Source of the DNA: Mucilaginibacter sp. PAMC 26640
GTDB lineage: Bacteria; Bacteroidota; Bacteroidia; Sphingobacteriales; Sphingobacteriaceae
Assembly (NCBI GenBank): GCA_001596135.1
Contig: CP014773.1
Location: forward strand, 372,001-436,000
DNA length: 64,000 nucleotides
Reading direction: 5' to 3'
Shown: positions 1-9,100 of the stretch, piece after piece
Numbering within the stretch: position 1 is the first letter of the stretch
How the letters are laid out: each line of letters begins with the position of its first letter
Made by a program: the position numbers and the translations under genes
The notes under the pieces: generated by a model
What the model was told of the DNA's origin: nothing
Database searches by the model: none
The model's input: only the letters and a program-made list of their open reading frames with translations

Positions 1-1411
1 CATCGATCCGGACGCTGCGCCGGATCCGCTGCAGAAAAGCCCGGATAAAATAGATGCCGAAAATTACCGGCAGGACCTTGTTCAGAATCTGCCGCTAACA
101 CCGGCATTACTGGCACAGTCGAACATCCGCCGTTATGATGCTTATCTGGACATAGCTAACTTTTACCGCGATGTATTGGATGATAAAAAGGAAGCCGAAG
201 ATGCCTACGAAAAAATACTGATTCTCTTCCCCAATAATGGCAGTAAGGCTGCTATCTACTATAACCTGTACCGGTTATACAGTGATGACAATGCTTCTCT
301 ATCTGACAAATACCGTTCGCTGGTATTGAAAGATTACCCCGAAACATCCTTTGCAAAAACCATCCTTGATCCCGAATATGGCAAACGCATAAATGATGAA
401 GATTCCGGGTTTAGCGCTTTATACAACCAGGTGTATAACCTGTATGCCACTAAAAAATACAATGAAGTAATTACTTCGGCCAATGGCTTATTAAAACAAT
501 ATCCCAACAATAAATATGCTGCACAATTGGCCTACTTGCAGGCATTTGCCGGGGGACACCAGCAGAGATTGGATCCGTTTAGGACCGAACTGCAGCAGAT
601 TGTAACTAAATACCCCAACGATAAATTGATCACGCCTTTGGTTAAACAGCATCTTACTTATATAGGTGTAAACCAGACTGAACTTGCTGCCAGGCCTGTG
701 GTGATAACGGATAAAGACGTTAACGATGGCCAATTCACTATTCCTATTGTTTATCAGCCGCAAACAGAATATCGCAGGCCTTATACCGGCGGCCCCATTG
801 TTATTACCCCGGATGTGCGCAAACCTGAAAAGAAACCGGAGCCAAAAGCTGAAGTTGCAAAAGTAGCGGCGCCAACCGTGAAACAACCAGAACCTGCCAA
901 AGTTCTTCCAGAACCGGTTAAGCAACCGGATATAACGCAAACCGCACCAATACAAACGCCGATTACGCCACCGGAACCTGCTACTCAACCTGTGCCTGTA
1001 CAAGCGCCAATAATACCGGCAGCAGCGCCTGTAGTAAAAACACCATCTATATTTAATATGCGGGATAGTACGCACTATTATTTTGTAGTTAGTGTAAGCT
1101 CCGGTACAACTAATTTATCGTCATCGCGTTTTGGTATCGGGCAGTTTAACCGGGTGCAGTTTCAGCGCAGTGCTATAAATCATAATTTAAAACCGGTGGG
1201 TAGAGACAACCAACTGATTTTTGTAGGCCGCTTTTATACACTGGGAGAAGTAAAGGATTATGCCCGTAATATTGTTCCCCTACTGCCCGATATTATGAAG
1301 GTGCCAAAGGACAAATACAGCTTTTTTATCATTACCAAAGAAAATCTGGATAAATTAGCCAACTCAACAACACTGGATAGTTATATAGCATACTATCAGC
1401 AAAATTATTAA
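1..1411 (+). CDS. sprE: TPR lipoprotein of the T9SS/gliding machinery, SprE/PorW-like (5' end outside window)
   Basis: The frame is open from base 2, so the gene begins upstream and 469 C-terminal residues are visible. The first half has helical TPR-like segments typical of the family (for example the stretch around DKKEAEDAYEKILILFPNN). A Pro/Lys/Glu-rich linker follows (about base 800-1050), and then a conserved C-terminal domain of about 120 residues beginning near RDSTHYYFVVSV. This order (TPR, Pro-rich linker, terminal globular domain) matches the SprE/PorW proteins, periplasm-facing outer-membrane lipoproteins needed for T9SS and gliding. The signal peptide is not visible. It ends two bases before the next gene's ATG, so the two are probably co-transcribed. 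The convergent gldKLMN operon 4 kb away supports the T9SS assignment. A generic TPR protein is the alternative. Confidence 0.72.
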   Translation, partial: IDPDAAPDPLQKSPDKIDAENYRQDLVQNLPLTPALLAQSNIRRYDAYLDIANFYRDVLDDKKEAEDAYEKILILFPNNGSKAAIYYNLYRLYSDDNASLSDKYRSLVLKDYPETSFAKTILDPEYGKRINDEDSGFSALYNQVYNLYATKKYNEVITSANGLLKQYPNNKYAAQLAYLQAFAGGHQQRLDPFRTELQQIVTKYPNDKLITPLVKQHLTYIGVNQTELAARPVVITDKDVNDGQFTIPIVYQPQTEYRRPYTGGPIVITPDVRKPEKKPEPKAEVAKVAAPTVKQPEPAKVLPEPVKQPDITQTAPIQTPITPPEPATQPVPVQAPIIPAAAPVVKTPSIFNMRDSTHYYFVVSVSSGTTNLSSSRFGIGQFNRVQFQRSAINHNLKPVGRDNQLIFVGRFYTLGEVKDYARNIVPLLPDIMKVPKDKYSFFIITKENLDKLANSTTLDSYIAYYQQNY

Positions 1412-1413
1412 GA

Positions 1414-3672
1414 ATGATTAACCGGAATAATAAAAATAAACTAAACTCGCAGGATATCCGGCGCTACAACTGGTATATCTGGCGCTTCATTATTGGCTGC
1501 TTTGCTTTTTTTTCAATAATGATCCTTCTTATCGCATTCCAGGTATTTGGCACTTTACCATCTTTCCGGGAATTGGAAAATCCAAAAAGCGATCAGGCCT
1601 CGCAGGTAATTTCTTCGGATAATAAAGTTATCGGCAACTACTATATAAAAAATCGGACAAGTGTTACCTACAAGCAACTATCGCCAAATGTGATCAATGC
1701 CTTAGTTGCTACCGAGGATGCCCGGTTTTACGAACATTCGGGAATCGATTTTCAGCGGTCGTTTTCCATCCTGCTCTACAATCTAATTGGAAAAAAACAA
1801 GGCGGCAGTACAATTACACAGCAACTAGCAAAGAATCTTTTTACCGAGAAAACTCATAATCCGTTTGTACGGGTTATTCAAAAGCTAAAGGAATGGATAA
1901 CTGCGGTAAAACTAGAACGCAATTATACCAAGGAAGAAATCCTTACTTTATATTTAAACACGGTTGATTTTGGCGCCTACAATACTTATGGTATAAGCTC
2001 GGCCGCACGTACTTATTTTGATACCACTCCGGATAAGCTAACCCCCGACCAGGCCGCCCTGTTAATGGGGATGATCAATGGGCCGGGTATCTACAGCCCA
2101 ATCAATCACCCGGACAATGCCTTGGGACGACGAAATTTTGTTTTGCGCCGTATGAGCGAAGAAGGTTATTTGAGCGATGGTCAGGCTGAAGAATTTAAGC
2201 AGAAGCCACTAGGCCTTAACTTTAAGGTTACAGATCATAATGATGGAATGGCTACCTATTTCAGATCTGTTTTAAAAAGAGAAGTACAAAAGATCCTGAT
2301 CGACAAATCTATTTTAAAACCGGATGGCGTTACCGCCTACGATCTGGATCGTGATGGGTTAAAAATTTATACTACTATAGATGCAACCATGCAGCAATAC
2401 GCCGAGGAAGCACAAAAAGACTATATGCGCAACCTCCAGGCACAGTTCAATGCACACTGGAAAGGCTACAGTTTGTACAAAGCGATACCGACCTTTAAAA
2501 GTTTACTGGATAAAGGTATGCACCGCTCAGACCGGTACGTATCATTGAAGCTGCAAAACAAAACAGATGAAGAAATTAGAGAAGATTTCAATACGCCTGC
2601 CAAGATGAATATTTTTACCTGGCATGGTGATGTGGACACGTTGATGAAGCCTGTGGATTCTATTGTCTATTGCAAAATGATGCTACGCAACGCACTGATG
2701 AGCATGGACCCAACTACGGGTTATATCAAAGCTTGGGTAGGCGGCACAAATTTTGAACATTTTAAGTATGATCAGGTAAAAACCGGAACACGGCAGGTTG
2801 GCTCAACTGCAAAACCTTTCACCTATGCTGTAGCAATCGAAGATGGTTTTTCCCCATGTATGCAGGTAGCAAATGAGCCCATCACTATTACAGGTTACGG
2901 GCAAGACTGGTCGCCACGTTCTTCCCCATCTGAAACTGTTCCGGGTGTTATCACCCTGCGTACCGCATTGGCCCGTTCGCAAAACTGGGTAACCGCCTAC
3001 GTAATGAACGAAGTGAAACCTATCCCGGTGATGGAACTCATCAAAAAAATGGGAATCACCAGTCCGGTGCCGGCCTATCCGTCCATCTGCCTCGGCACAT
3101 TTGACGCCTCTGTATTTGATATGACCGGTGCTTACTCTGCCTTTGCCAACGAGGGCGTATGGACAGAGCCCACCTTCCTTATGCGGATTGAAGACAAAAA
3201 TGGTAATGTGTTATATAATAATACACCTAAAGTGGTACAAGCACTAAACCCGCAAACCGCCTATGTAATGACATATATGCTTAAAGGTGTTATTGATGAA
3301 GGCACAGGTTATCGTTTAAGAAGAGATTACCACATGATGAACCCAATAGGCGGTAAAACAGGTACCACTAATGATAACTCAGATGGTTGGTTTATTGGTA
3401 TTACCCCACAGCTGGTTACAGGTGTATGGACAGGTTGCGAAGATCGCGACATTCACTTCCGCAGCACCCGCTTGGGTGAGGGTGCTAATACCGCGCTGCC
3501 TATTTTTGCGGGCTATATGAAACGCGTGTATGCCAACAATCAACTTGGTATTAAAAAGAATGTAGACTTTGTTCCACCTAAAAGCGGCGTAACCATAACC
3601 CTTGATTGTGGTGCTTACAGCCAGCAGCAAAAAGGAACACCAAACGAGGTAGAGAAAAAATTAGATTTTTAG
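1414..3672 (+). CDS. mrcA: Class A penicillin-binding protein 1A (glycosyltransferase/transpeptidase)
   Basis: A bifunctional peptidoglycan synthase of 752 residues, anchored in the inner membrane by one helix at about residues 25-48 and acting in the periplasm. The GT51 domain shows EDARFYEH with the likely catalytic Glu at residue 101, followed by GGSTITQQLAKNLF. The transpeptidase domain has all three signatures: STAK (nucleophile Ser464), SQN (522-524) and KTG (648-650). Length is normal for Bacteroidota PBP1A. The ATG is two bases after the preceding stop, indicating coupling to the TPR gene. No missing residue was seen. The enzyme class is certain; the symbol is by family only. Confidence 0.93.
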   Translation: MINRNNKNKLNSQDIRRYNWYIWRFIIGCFAFFSIMILLIAFQVFGTLPSFRELENPKSDQASQVISSDNKVIGNYYIKNRTSVTYKQLSPNVINALVATEDARFYEHSGIDFQRSFSILLYNLIGKKQGGSTITQQLAKNLFTEKTHNPFVRVIQKLKEWITAVKLERNYTKEEILTLYLNTVDFGAYNTYGISSAARTYFDTTPDKLTPDQAALLMGMINGPGIYSPINHPDNALGRRNFVLRRMSEEGYLSDGQAEEFKQKPLGLNFKVTDHNDGMATYFRSVLKREVQKILIDKSILKPDGVTAYDLDRDGLKIYTTIDATMQQYAEEAQKDYMRNLQAQFNAHWKGYSLYKAIPTFKSLLDKGMHRSDRYVSLKLQNKTDEEIREDFNTPAKMNIFTWHGDVDTLMKPVDSIVYCKMMLRNALMSMDPTTGYIKAWVGGTNFEHFKYDQVKTGTRQVGSTAKPFTYAVAIEDGFSPCMQVANEPITITGYGQDWSPRSSPSETVPGVITLRTALARSQNWVTAYVMNEVKPIPVMELIKKMGITSPVPAYPSICLGTFDASVFDMTGAYSAFANEGVWTEPTFLMRIEDKNGNVLYNNTPKVVQALNPQTAYVMTYMLKGVIDEGTGYRLRRDYHMMNPIGGKTGTTNDNSDGWFIGITPQLVTGVWTGCEDRDIHFRSTRLGEGANTALPIFAGYMKRVYANNQLGIKKNVDFVPPKSGVTITLDCGAYSQQQKGTPNEVEKKLDF

Positions 3673-3750
3673 CCAATTCCCCTGATGGGGGAACTTAATA
3701 GGGTGGCTTTTAAATATAATAACCAATTCCCCCTTCAGGGGGTTAGGGGG
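3673..3750. repeat. Two copies of a CCAATTCCCC...GGGGG intergenic repeat
   Basis: Between the PBP gene and uvrC there are two similar blocks, at 3673-3691 (CCAATTCCCCTGATGGGGG) and 3723-3750 (CCAATTCCCCCTTCAGGGGG followed by TTAGGGGG). Each is a C-run/G-run dyad able to fold. A related block in another form lies at 24117-24147. Short C/G-run intergenic repeats of this kind are common in Bacteroidota genomes. The second copy ends three bases before the uvrC ATG and may serve as its leader. Confidence 0.6.
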
Positions 3751-3753
3751 CAA

Positions 3754-5586
3754 ATGGAAAAATTCGATTACAGGGAAGCATTAAAAAATATACCGCACAA
3801 ACCGGGTGTATATCAGTACTGGGATGTTGAAAACGAGCTGATATACATTGGCAAAGCTAAAGACCTTCGTAACCGGGTAGGTTCTTATTTTAATAAGGAT
3901 ACCCAATTAAATGCGAAAACGAGAGTATTGGTATCCAAGATCCAGAATATTACGTTTACCATAGTTGACACCGAGGTAGATGCCTGGCTGCTTGAAAACA
4001 GTATGATCAAGAAGCATCAGCCGCGTTATAACGTGATGCTTAAGGATGATAAAACTTATCCCTGGATCATCATCAAAAACGAAAACTACCCGCGCATCTA
4101 CTGGACAAGGCGCATTATCCGCGATGGCTCTAAATACCTGGGCCCGTATGCCTCCGTAAGTATGATGCACACTATTTTAGGCCTTATAAAAGAGACCTAT
4201 CCACTACGCACCTGCAACCTAAATTTAACGCGGGAAAATATTGAGAAGGGTAAATTTAAAGTTTGCTTAGAATACCAGTTAGGAAATTGCAAAGGTCCCT
4301 GCCAGGATTTTCAGAGTGAAAATGATTATAACAACAGCATTGGGGAAATAACGGATATCCTGAATGGCAAGATTGGAAATGTGGTCCGCGGGTTAAAGGG
4401 CGACCTGGATAAAGCGGTAAGCGAATTAAACTTTGAACAGGCTCACCGCCTGAAAAGGAAAGCCGATCTGCTGGAAAATTATCAGAGTAAATCCACCGTT
4501 GTAAATTCCTCAATAACTGATGTGGATGTGTTCAGCATTGCATCCGAAGAGAAATATGCGTTTGTTAACTTCCTGAAGGTAATGAATGGTACCATCACTC
4601 AAACGCAAACTATTGAACTTAAAAAGCGCCTGGACGAAACGGACGAAGAACTGCTTACCATCGCGATCACAGAGTTCCGCACCAGGTACGAGAGTCACTC
4701 TAAAGAGATAATTGTGCCCTTTGAAATTGACGTAGAAGACTCTGCCATAAAATTTACGGTTCCAAAATTAGGCGAAAAAAGAAAGTTGCTGGATCTGTCG
4801 CAAAAAAATGTGATGTTCTTTAAAAAAGAAAGAATTGATCAGTATGAAAAATTAAACCCCGATGTACGCACTGACAGGTTGATGGAGCTGATGATGAAAG
4901 ATCTCCGCATGAACCAGCAGCCGCGCCATATAGAGTGTTTTGACAACTCCAATTTCCAGGGAAAATACCCGGTATCGGCCATAGTGGTATTTAGAGACGG
5001 GAAGCCGTTTAAGAAAGATTACAGGCATTTTAACGTAAAAACAGTTGTTGGTCCGGATGATTTTGCAACAATGGAAGAAGCTGTTTTAAGGCGTTACAGA
5101 CGCGTACTGGACGAAGATACCGGCTTACCCCAACTGATTATAATAGATGGCGGTAAGGGCCAGCTTTCGTCTGCCATGAAAAGCTTAAAACTATTGGGGA
5201 TAGACAAACAAGTTACCGTAATTGGCATTGCCAAGCGCTTAGAGGAATTGTATTACCCGGGCGACCAATACCCGATGTACCTCGACAAACGATCGGAAAC
5301 TTTAAAGATCATTCAACAACTACGGGATGAGGCACACCGTTTTGGCATCACTTTCCACCGCAAAAAACGGGATAAAGGTACACTGGCAACTGAACTTGAG
5401 TTGATAGAGGGAATTGGGAAAACCACTGCAGAAAAGTTATTGAAATATTTTAAGTCGGTAAAGAAAATCAGAGAGGCCAGTGAAGAAACGCTACAGGAGG
5501 TCGTCAACCTTAAACAAGCGAAATCAATTACCCAATACTTTAACCCCCAGGTTAGCGACGTTACAGGCTTAAGTTCGCCGGAATAA
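3754..5586 (+). CDS. uvrC: Excinuclease ABC subunit C
   Basis: The dual-incision nuclease subunit of nucleotide excision repair, cytoplasmic, 610 residues. Domains in order: GIY-YIG nuclease (KPGVYQYW ... IYIGKAKDLRNRV, about 10-90), a Cys-containing central part, a UVR motif (about 205-240), the RNase H-like 3' nuclease domain (ECFDNSNFQG, LIIIDGGKGQL, RDEAHRFGITFHR) and tandem helix-hairpin-helix motifs (LIEGIGKTTAEKLLKYF). I chose the ATG at 3754. An in-frame upstream start at 3685 would add 23 residues encoded by the intergenic repeat, and homologues begin close to the GIY-YIG domain. Downstream, a strong bidirectional terminator separates it from gldN. Confidence 0.96.
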   Translation: MEKFDYREALKNIPHKPGVYQYWDVENELIYIGKAKDLRNRVGSYFNKDTQLNAKTRVLVSKIQNITFTIVDTEVDAWLLENSMIKKHQPRYNVMLKDDKTYPWIIIKNENYPRIYWTRRIIRDGSKYLGPYASVSMMHTILGLIKETYPLRTCNLNLTRENIEKGKFKVCLEYQLGNCKGPCQDFQSENDYNNSIGEITDILNGKIGNVVRGLKGDLDKAVSELNFEQAHRLKRKADLLENYQSKSTVVNSSITDVDVFSIASEEKYAFVNFLKVMNGTITQTQTIELKKRLDETDEELLTIAITEFRTRYESHSKEIIVPFEIDVEDSAIKFTVPKLGEKRKLLDLSQKNVMFFKKERIDQYEKLNPDVRTDRLMELMMKDLRMNQQPRHIECFDNSNFQGKYPVSAIVVFRDGKPFKKDYRHFNVKTVVGPDDFATMEEAVLRRYRRVLDEDTGLPQLIIIDGGKGQLSSAMKSLKLLGIDKQVTVIGIAKRLEELYYPGDQYPMYLDKRSETLKIIQQLRDEAHRFGITFHRKKRDKGTLATELELIEGIGKTTAEKLLKYFKSVKKIREASEETLQEVVNLKQAKSITQYFNPQVSDVTGLSSPE

Positions 5587-5627
5587 TCACTGAATAATGA
5601 TGACAAACCAATACGGGATATAAAATC

Positions 5628-5662
5628 ACAAAGCCCGGATCTTTTAAAAGTCCGGGCTTTGT
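5628..5662. terminator. Bidirectional terminator between uvrC and gldN
   Basis: Perfect 12-bp arms ACAAAGCCCGGA (5628-5639) and TCCGGGCTTTGT (5651-5662) enclose a short AT loop, with A and T tracts on the two sides. It lies between convergent genes, so it can end transcription in both directions. Confidence 0.85.
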
Positions 5663-5694
5663 AATTTACAAAAAGTTGAATATAATCTTATATT

Positions 5695-6681
5695 TTAATA
5701 CTGCCATAGGCCTAGCTCCCAATCCATCAGGTTTTTCTTGATCCTTTCAGATTCGTAAAGCTTATCGATGCCCTGGGCGTAATCTTTTATTCGTTCATCT
5801 TTATCATTAGATTGCTTCACTATGTAACTGGTAAAAATGCGCTTCATAAACACGTCATCAAAACTTAAGCCAGTATTATCACTATTGCGGCTTACTGCTT
5901 CCTTTGTTGCAAGTACCGGCCGCGCATCAGGAAAATAGATCCAGAATGCAGGTTGATATTCGTTGTTAACTACTCCCCCGGCTTTAATTTTAACGAGTGG
6001 AGCAATGCCTATAATCCGCGGTTCAAATATCGAGCGCTGCTTATCAAAAACCCAATCCTCTTTTAACCTAAACTTGATTACACTGTCAGCTAAAAACTCG
6101 CCCGCTACTACTCTGGAGCCCGTTTTATCCCCTGTGTTTTTATCAAATACGTCAACAACGCTGCTATCAGCCAATTTGCTATGCGCCTGCCCCGCTGTTA
6201 ATGGTCTTGAGAAACTATCACCGTTCGGGTCATCTTTAGTGGAAGTTGGATCGTAAGCCGTAAGTTCACCGGCATCAATTGCAGTTATCAAAATATCTAT
6301 CAACCTCTGTTTCGGCGATCCCATAAATTGATTCATTTTTTCGCGCAGATCAATTTCACGCCAAATGCGCCTGGCAAAAGCAACATCACTTTCCCTTAAA
6401 TTTGCATAAGGCGTAACCCGTGCGCTAATGATGTTAGATTTCTTGTAATAACCATCAAGCGGGCGGTCAAAAGGCTTTGAAGGAGCTAGTGCCGATTTAC
6501 GGGTAGTATCCAAAACCGAAGAGTTACCAGCGCCGCCATTTGACAAAGCAGAGCCAGCTGTTCTCCTGGTGTTACCTACGCTGCGTTTAGCCGGGGCTTT
6601 CCTTGCAGTTGCCTTTTTTCTTTGTGCAAAAGATATGCTGCACAAAAAGCAAAGTACAATAATTAAAGCTTTTGTTTTCAT
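5695..6681 (-). CDS. gldN: Gliding motility/T9SS protein GldN (PorN)
   Basis: A periplasmic T9SS component of 328 residues that in known systems forms a ring with the lipoprotein GldK at the outer membrane. Residues 1-19 are a signal peptide ending in SFAQ, followed by a basic Lys/Arg/Ala stretch. The conserved body starts near LDGYYKKSNIISARV and includes YANLRESDVAFARRIWREID. Last gene of gldKLMN, 10 bases after gldM, and followed by the terminator at 5628-5662. The gene order gldK-gldL-gldM-gldN is diagnostic. No abnormality was seen. Confidence 0.94.
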   Translation of the reverse strand: MKTKALIIVLCFLCSISFAQRKKATARKAPAKRSVGNTRRTAGSALSNGGAGNSSVLDTTRKSALAPSKPFDRPLDGYYKKSNIISARVTPYANLRESDVAFARRIWREIDLREKMNQFMGSPKQRLIDILITAIDAGELTAYDPTSTKDDPNGDSFSRPLTAGQAHSKLADSSVVDVFDKNTGDKTGSRVVAGEFLADSVIKFRLKEDWVFDKQRSIFEPRIIGIAPLVKIKAGGVVNNEYQPAFWIYFPDARPVLATKEAVSRNSDNTGLSFDDVFMKRIFTSYIVKQSNDKDERIKDYAQGIDKLYESERIKKNLMDWELGLWQY

Positions 6682-6691
6682 GACCTAATTA

Positions 6692-8209
6692 TTAATTAGC
6701 TGTTAATACTATCGGATCAAGTCCGCGCTGTGTGCCATCTGGCCCAACAGCAATAATATCTTTAATTACCACAGTTGTTCCAGGCGTTACGCCGCTCATG
6801 GCAGCCTTCATTCCACTGCTCAGATCTGCACCTACAGTTGATGATGAGACAACATCCTGGCGCGGTTTTAAAACAAGCAATGTAAACCTGGTTACCTTAA
6901 ACTGCGCATCAAATTCAAAGTTTTCAAGCTTGGCAAAAACCCTGTCTTGTGACCTTAAATTAGCTGCACCTGTATTACCCCCGCTTTTGCCTGCAAATTG
7001 TGGTTTTGGATCAGGGATGCGCTTCACTCGGAAGTCAGATGAACCCAGCACCATACCTTTATCACCATAAACGGTAACCTTAGCGGCCCCGGGAGTGCTT
7101 ACTGTAGCCGTGTAATGACCATTTGAACCTGATACAGATCCGCCGGACATACTCACCTTCATAGTTTCTTTAGGAACACCAGGAGCTGAAATAGATAATG
7201 GGTTCGGCACACCTATATACAGTACATTCATTTTATCTGGCGATACAACCGCAGATGGTTTTGCAACCATGTAACTTCCGCTAACCGGGTAGTTTTGTGG
7301 TGGCCCGTCAACTTGTTTTACCGATACAGTACCGGTCCAGCTACGCAAGCCTTCACCGCTTGTGCCTGTTGTATAAGTACCCACACCATTAGATGTTGGG
7401 ATGTTCGCACCGCCAATAGTGATCGTTGGGTTGGAATGGGAATCATATGCAGTTAAATAAACCTCGGCTTTGTACGGCTGTCCTGCCAGTATATAACTAC
7501 TTGGTGCAACTGCTACGGCCTTAAATGCATTAAGGGTTACCTGCGCTCGGTCTACTTTTCCTAAAATTTTCTTCACAACCTCGTTTTCCGCATTTTTGTT
7601 ATCGGCCTGCACTTTTGCGAGGGTTGTTAGAGCAGCTCCCAAAGGAATGCCTTCACCAAAATATGCATCTACCCATGATTTTTTTGGAAAGCCTGCACGC
7701 CGAGGCGGATCACTTGCGTTTAGCGAAAAATTAACGCCATCCGCATCTTTACCTAATAATTGTATCAATTTGTCTTTAGTCGCTTCAATCTTTCCTTTTA
7801 AGATTTCGCCTTTTTTACCGTTTACCATTACTTCCGAAGAAATGTCGATGCTTTCGCGGGCACTAACATCATCTATATCGGCATTTATACCACCGCCCTT
7901 TTTAATCAGTTCGGCTTTAATTTCTTCGATATAGGCATTTAGCTCGCCTGAAGCTTTAGAAGCTTCCTTTGCCTGCGCCTCAATCTGCCGGGCCTTGTCT
8001 CCCTGCTCTTTTATCTTGGTAGCTTCGTAGGCAGAATATGTAGCGTCTAACCCTGTAGTAACGTTAGTTCTCGATGCATCCAAACTTCTGGTAATATTTT
8101 TAAACGAGTCCAGTAAACTATCCGGCACATTTAGAGCGATAAGGCCCAAAAGTACCAGGTAAAGTATACCTATCATCCGCTGTCTTGGGGTTTCTTTACC
8201 TCCGGCCAT
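6692..8209 (-). CDS. gldM: Gliding motility/T9SS motor protein GldM (PorM)
   Basis: Rod-like periplasmic subunit of the T9SS rotary motor, 505 residues. The N-terminus has the family signature MAGGKETPRQRMIG, then one inner-membrane helix (about 11-32) that packs with GldL. The large periplasmic part begins with a helical region (about 40-200) followed by beta-rich domains of the kind resolved in GldM/PorM. In the known system, proton flow through GldL-GldM drives protein export and gliding. Length is normal. The start ATG lies 44 bases after the gldL stop. Confidence 0.95.
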   Translation of the reverse strand: MAGGKETPRQRMIGILYLVLLGLIALNVPDSLLDSFKNITRSLDASRTNVTTGLDATYSAYEATKIKEQGDKARQIEAQAKEASKASGELNAYIEEIKAELIKKGGGINADIDDVSARESIDISSEVMVNGKKGEILKGKIEATKDKLIQLLGKDADGVNFSLNASDPPRRAGFPKKSWVDAYFGEGIPLGAALTTLAKVQADNKNAENEVVKKILGKVDRAQVTLNAFKAVAVAPSSYILAGQPYKAEVYLTAYDSHSNPTITIGGANIPTSNGVGTYTTGTSGEGLRSWTGTVSVKQVDGPPQNYPVSGSYMVAKPSAVVSPDKMNVLYIGVPNPLSISAPGVPKETMKVSMSGGSVSGSNGHYTATVSTPGAAKVTVYGDKGMVLGSSDFRVKRIPDPKPQFAGKSGGNTGAANLRSQDRVFAKLENFEFDAQFKVTRFTLLVLKPRQDVVSSSTVGADLSSGMKAAMSGVTPGTTVVIKDIIAVGPDGTQRGLDPIVLTAN

Positions 8210-8253
8210 GCTCTGTATGTATTCTAATTTCCTGTTTGATTAAATAATACTCA

Positions 8254-9057
8254 TTAACCCCGTGGCTGGTTCATTGCTGTAAGCATGTTACCGTAAACCG
8301 AGTTAAGTGAAGCAAGGTTTTTAGCTAAACGACCAACCTCATCTTTAAACTGCCTTGAATCATCAAGCGACTCGTTAAAGTTATTCATGGTTGACGATAG
8401 GTTTTTGTAGAAACTGTTCATCGCTTTTAAATGCGCGCTTGAATCCTGCAATTCAAGTTCGTAAACCCCATTCAATTGCGTAAGATTGGTAGCCAGTCTA
8501 GTTACCTGTTCATGATAAGTCTTAGAATCGATATTGGTATTTGCCATATCGCTTAAGTTAGCTGATGCTTTATCAAATGCTAAACTTAAGCTATCGTAAC
8601 TTGCAGTTGCAGATTTCACTTTATTAGTAAAGGCAATGGTCGCGTCACCTGCATCGGTAACCCTTGATATTGCATTGACTTTATCGCCAAAGCTTCTTAA
8701 TCCTTCTCCGAGACTGCTGATCAATTCCGGGCCAATTTTGGCTTCGGTCATCATTTTATCCAGGGCAGCTGTATTTGAATAATTGTTACCAATTGCAACC
8801 GGCTTTACCGACGATTTCGGCAATTCACCTGAAAAGCTTTCATCCAATTCCGGATATACACGGATCCAGTCAATATCTTTCTCTTCTCTTTGGAACCCTA
8901 ATATGAAAAACAGGATTGCTTCAGCAATTAAACCAATAGAGATAAAAGTACCGCCATATGGCCAGTGCTGTATTTTAAACAATAAGCCAACAATAACGAT
9001 AGTAGCTCCCCAAGACACCACATTGCTTATACCGTAAGGTTTTTTCTTCCCAGCCAT
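8254..9057 (-). CDS. gldL: Gliding motility/T9SS motor protein GldL (PorL)
   Basis: Inner-membrane motor subunit, 267 residues. Two transmembrane helices lie near the N-terminus (about 12-29 and 35-55). The signature FKIQHWPYGG sits between them, and ILGFQREEKD follows the second. In characterised GldL a membrane-embedded acidic residue is needed for proton use; here a Glu lies within the second helix (IGLIAEAILFF). The remainder is a long cytoplasmic region rich in predicted helix and Ser/Asn. Preceded by gldK and followed by gldM, same strand, with short gaps. Confidence 0.95.
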   Translation of the reverse strand: MAGKKKPYGISNVVSWGATIVIVGLLFKIQHWPYGGTFISIGLIAEAILFFILGFQREEKDIDWIRVYPELDESFSGELPKSSVKPVAIGNNYSNTAALDKMMTEAKIGPELISSLGEGLRSFGDKVNAISRVTDAGDATIAFTNKVKSATASYDSLSLAFDKASANLSDMANTNIDSKTYHEQVTRLATNLTQLNGVYELELQDSSAHLKAMNSFYKNLSSTMNNFNESLDDSRQFKDEVGRLAKNLASLNSVYGNMLTAMNQPRG

Positions 9058-9100
9058 AAATTTTAGTAAGTATTAATTTTTATAAGTAGATGTAATTTGA

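Noticed and set aside
491..1075. 194-codon minus-strand frame inside the SprE/PorW-like gene
   Set aside because: Very rich in Arg, Tyr, Trp and Cys, as expected of an antisense shadow of a Pro/Lys-rich linker.
3685..3753. In-frame N-terminal extension of uvrC
   Set aside because: The extra 23 codons consist mainly of the intergenic repeat, and the GIY-YIG domain begins close to the ATG at 3754.
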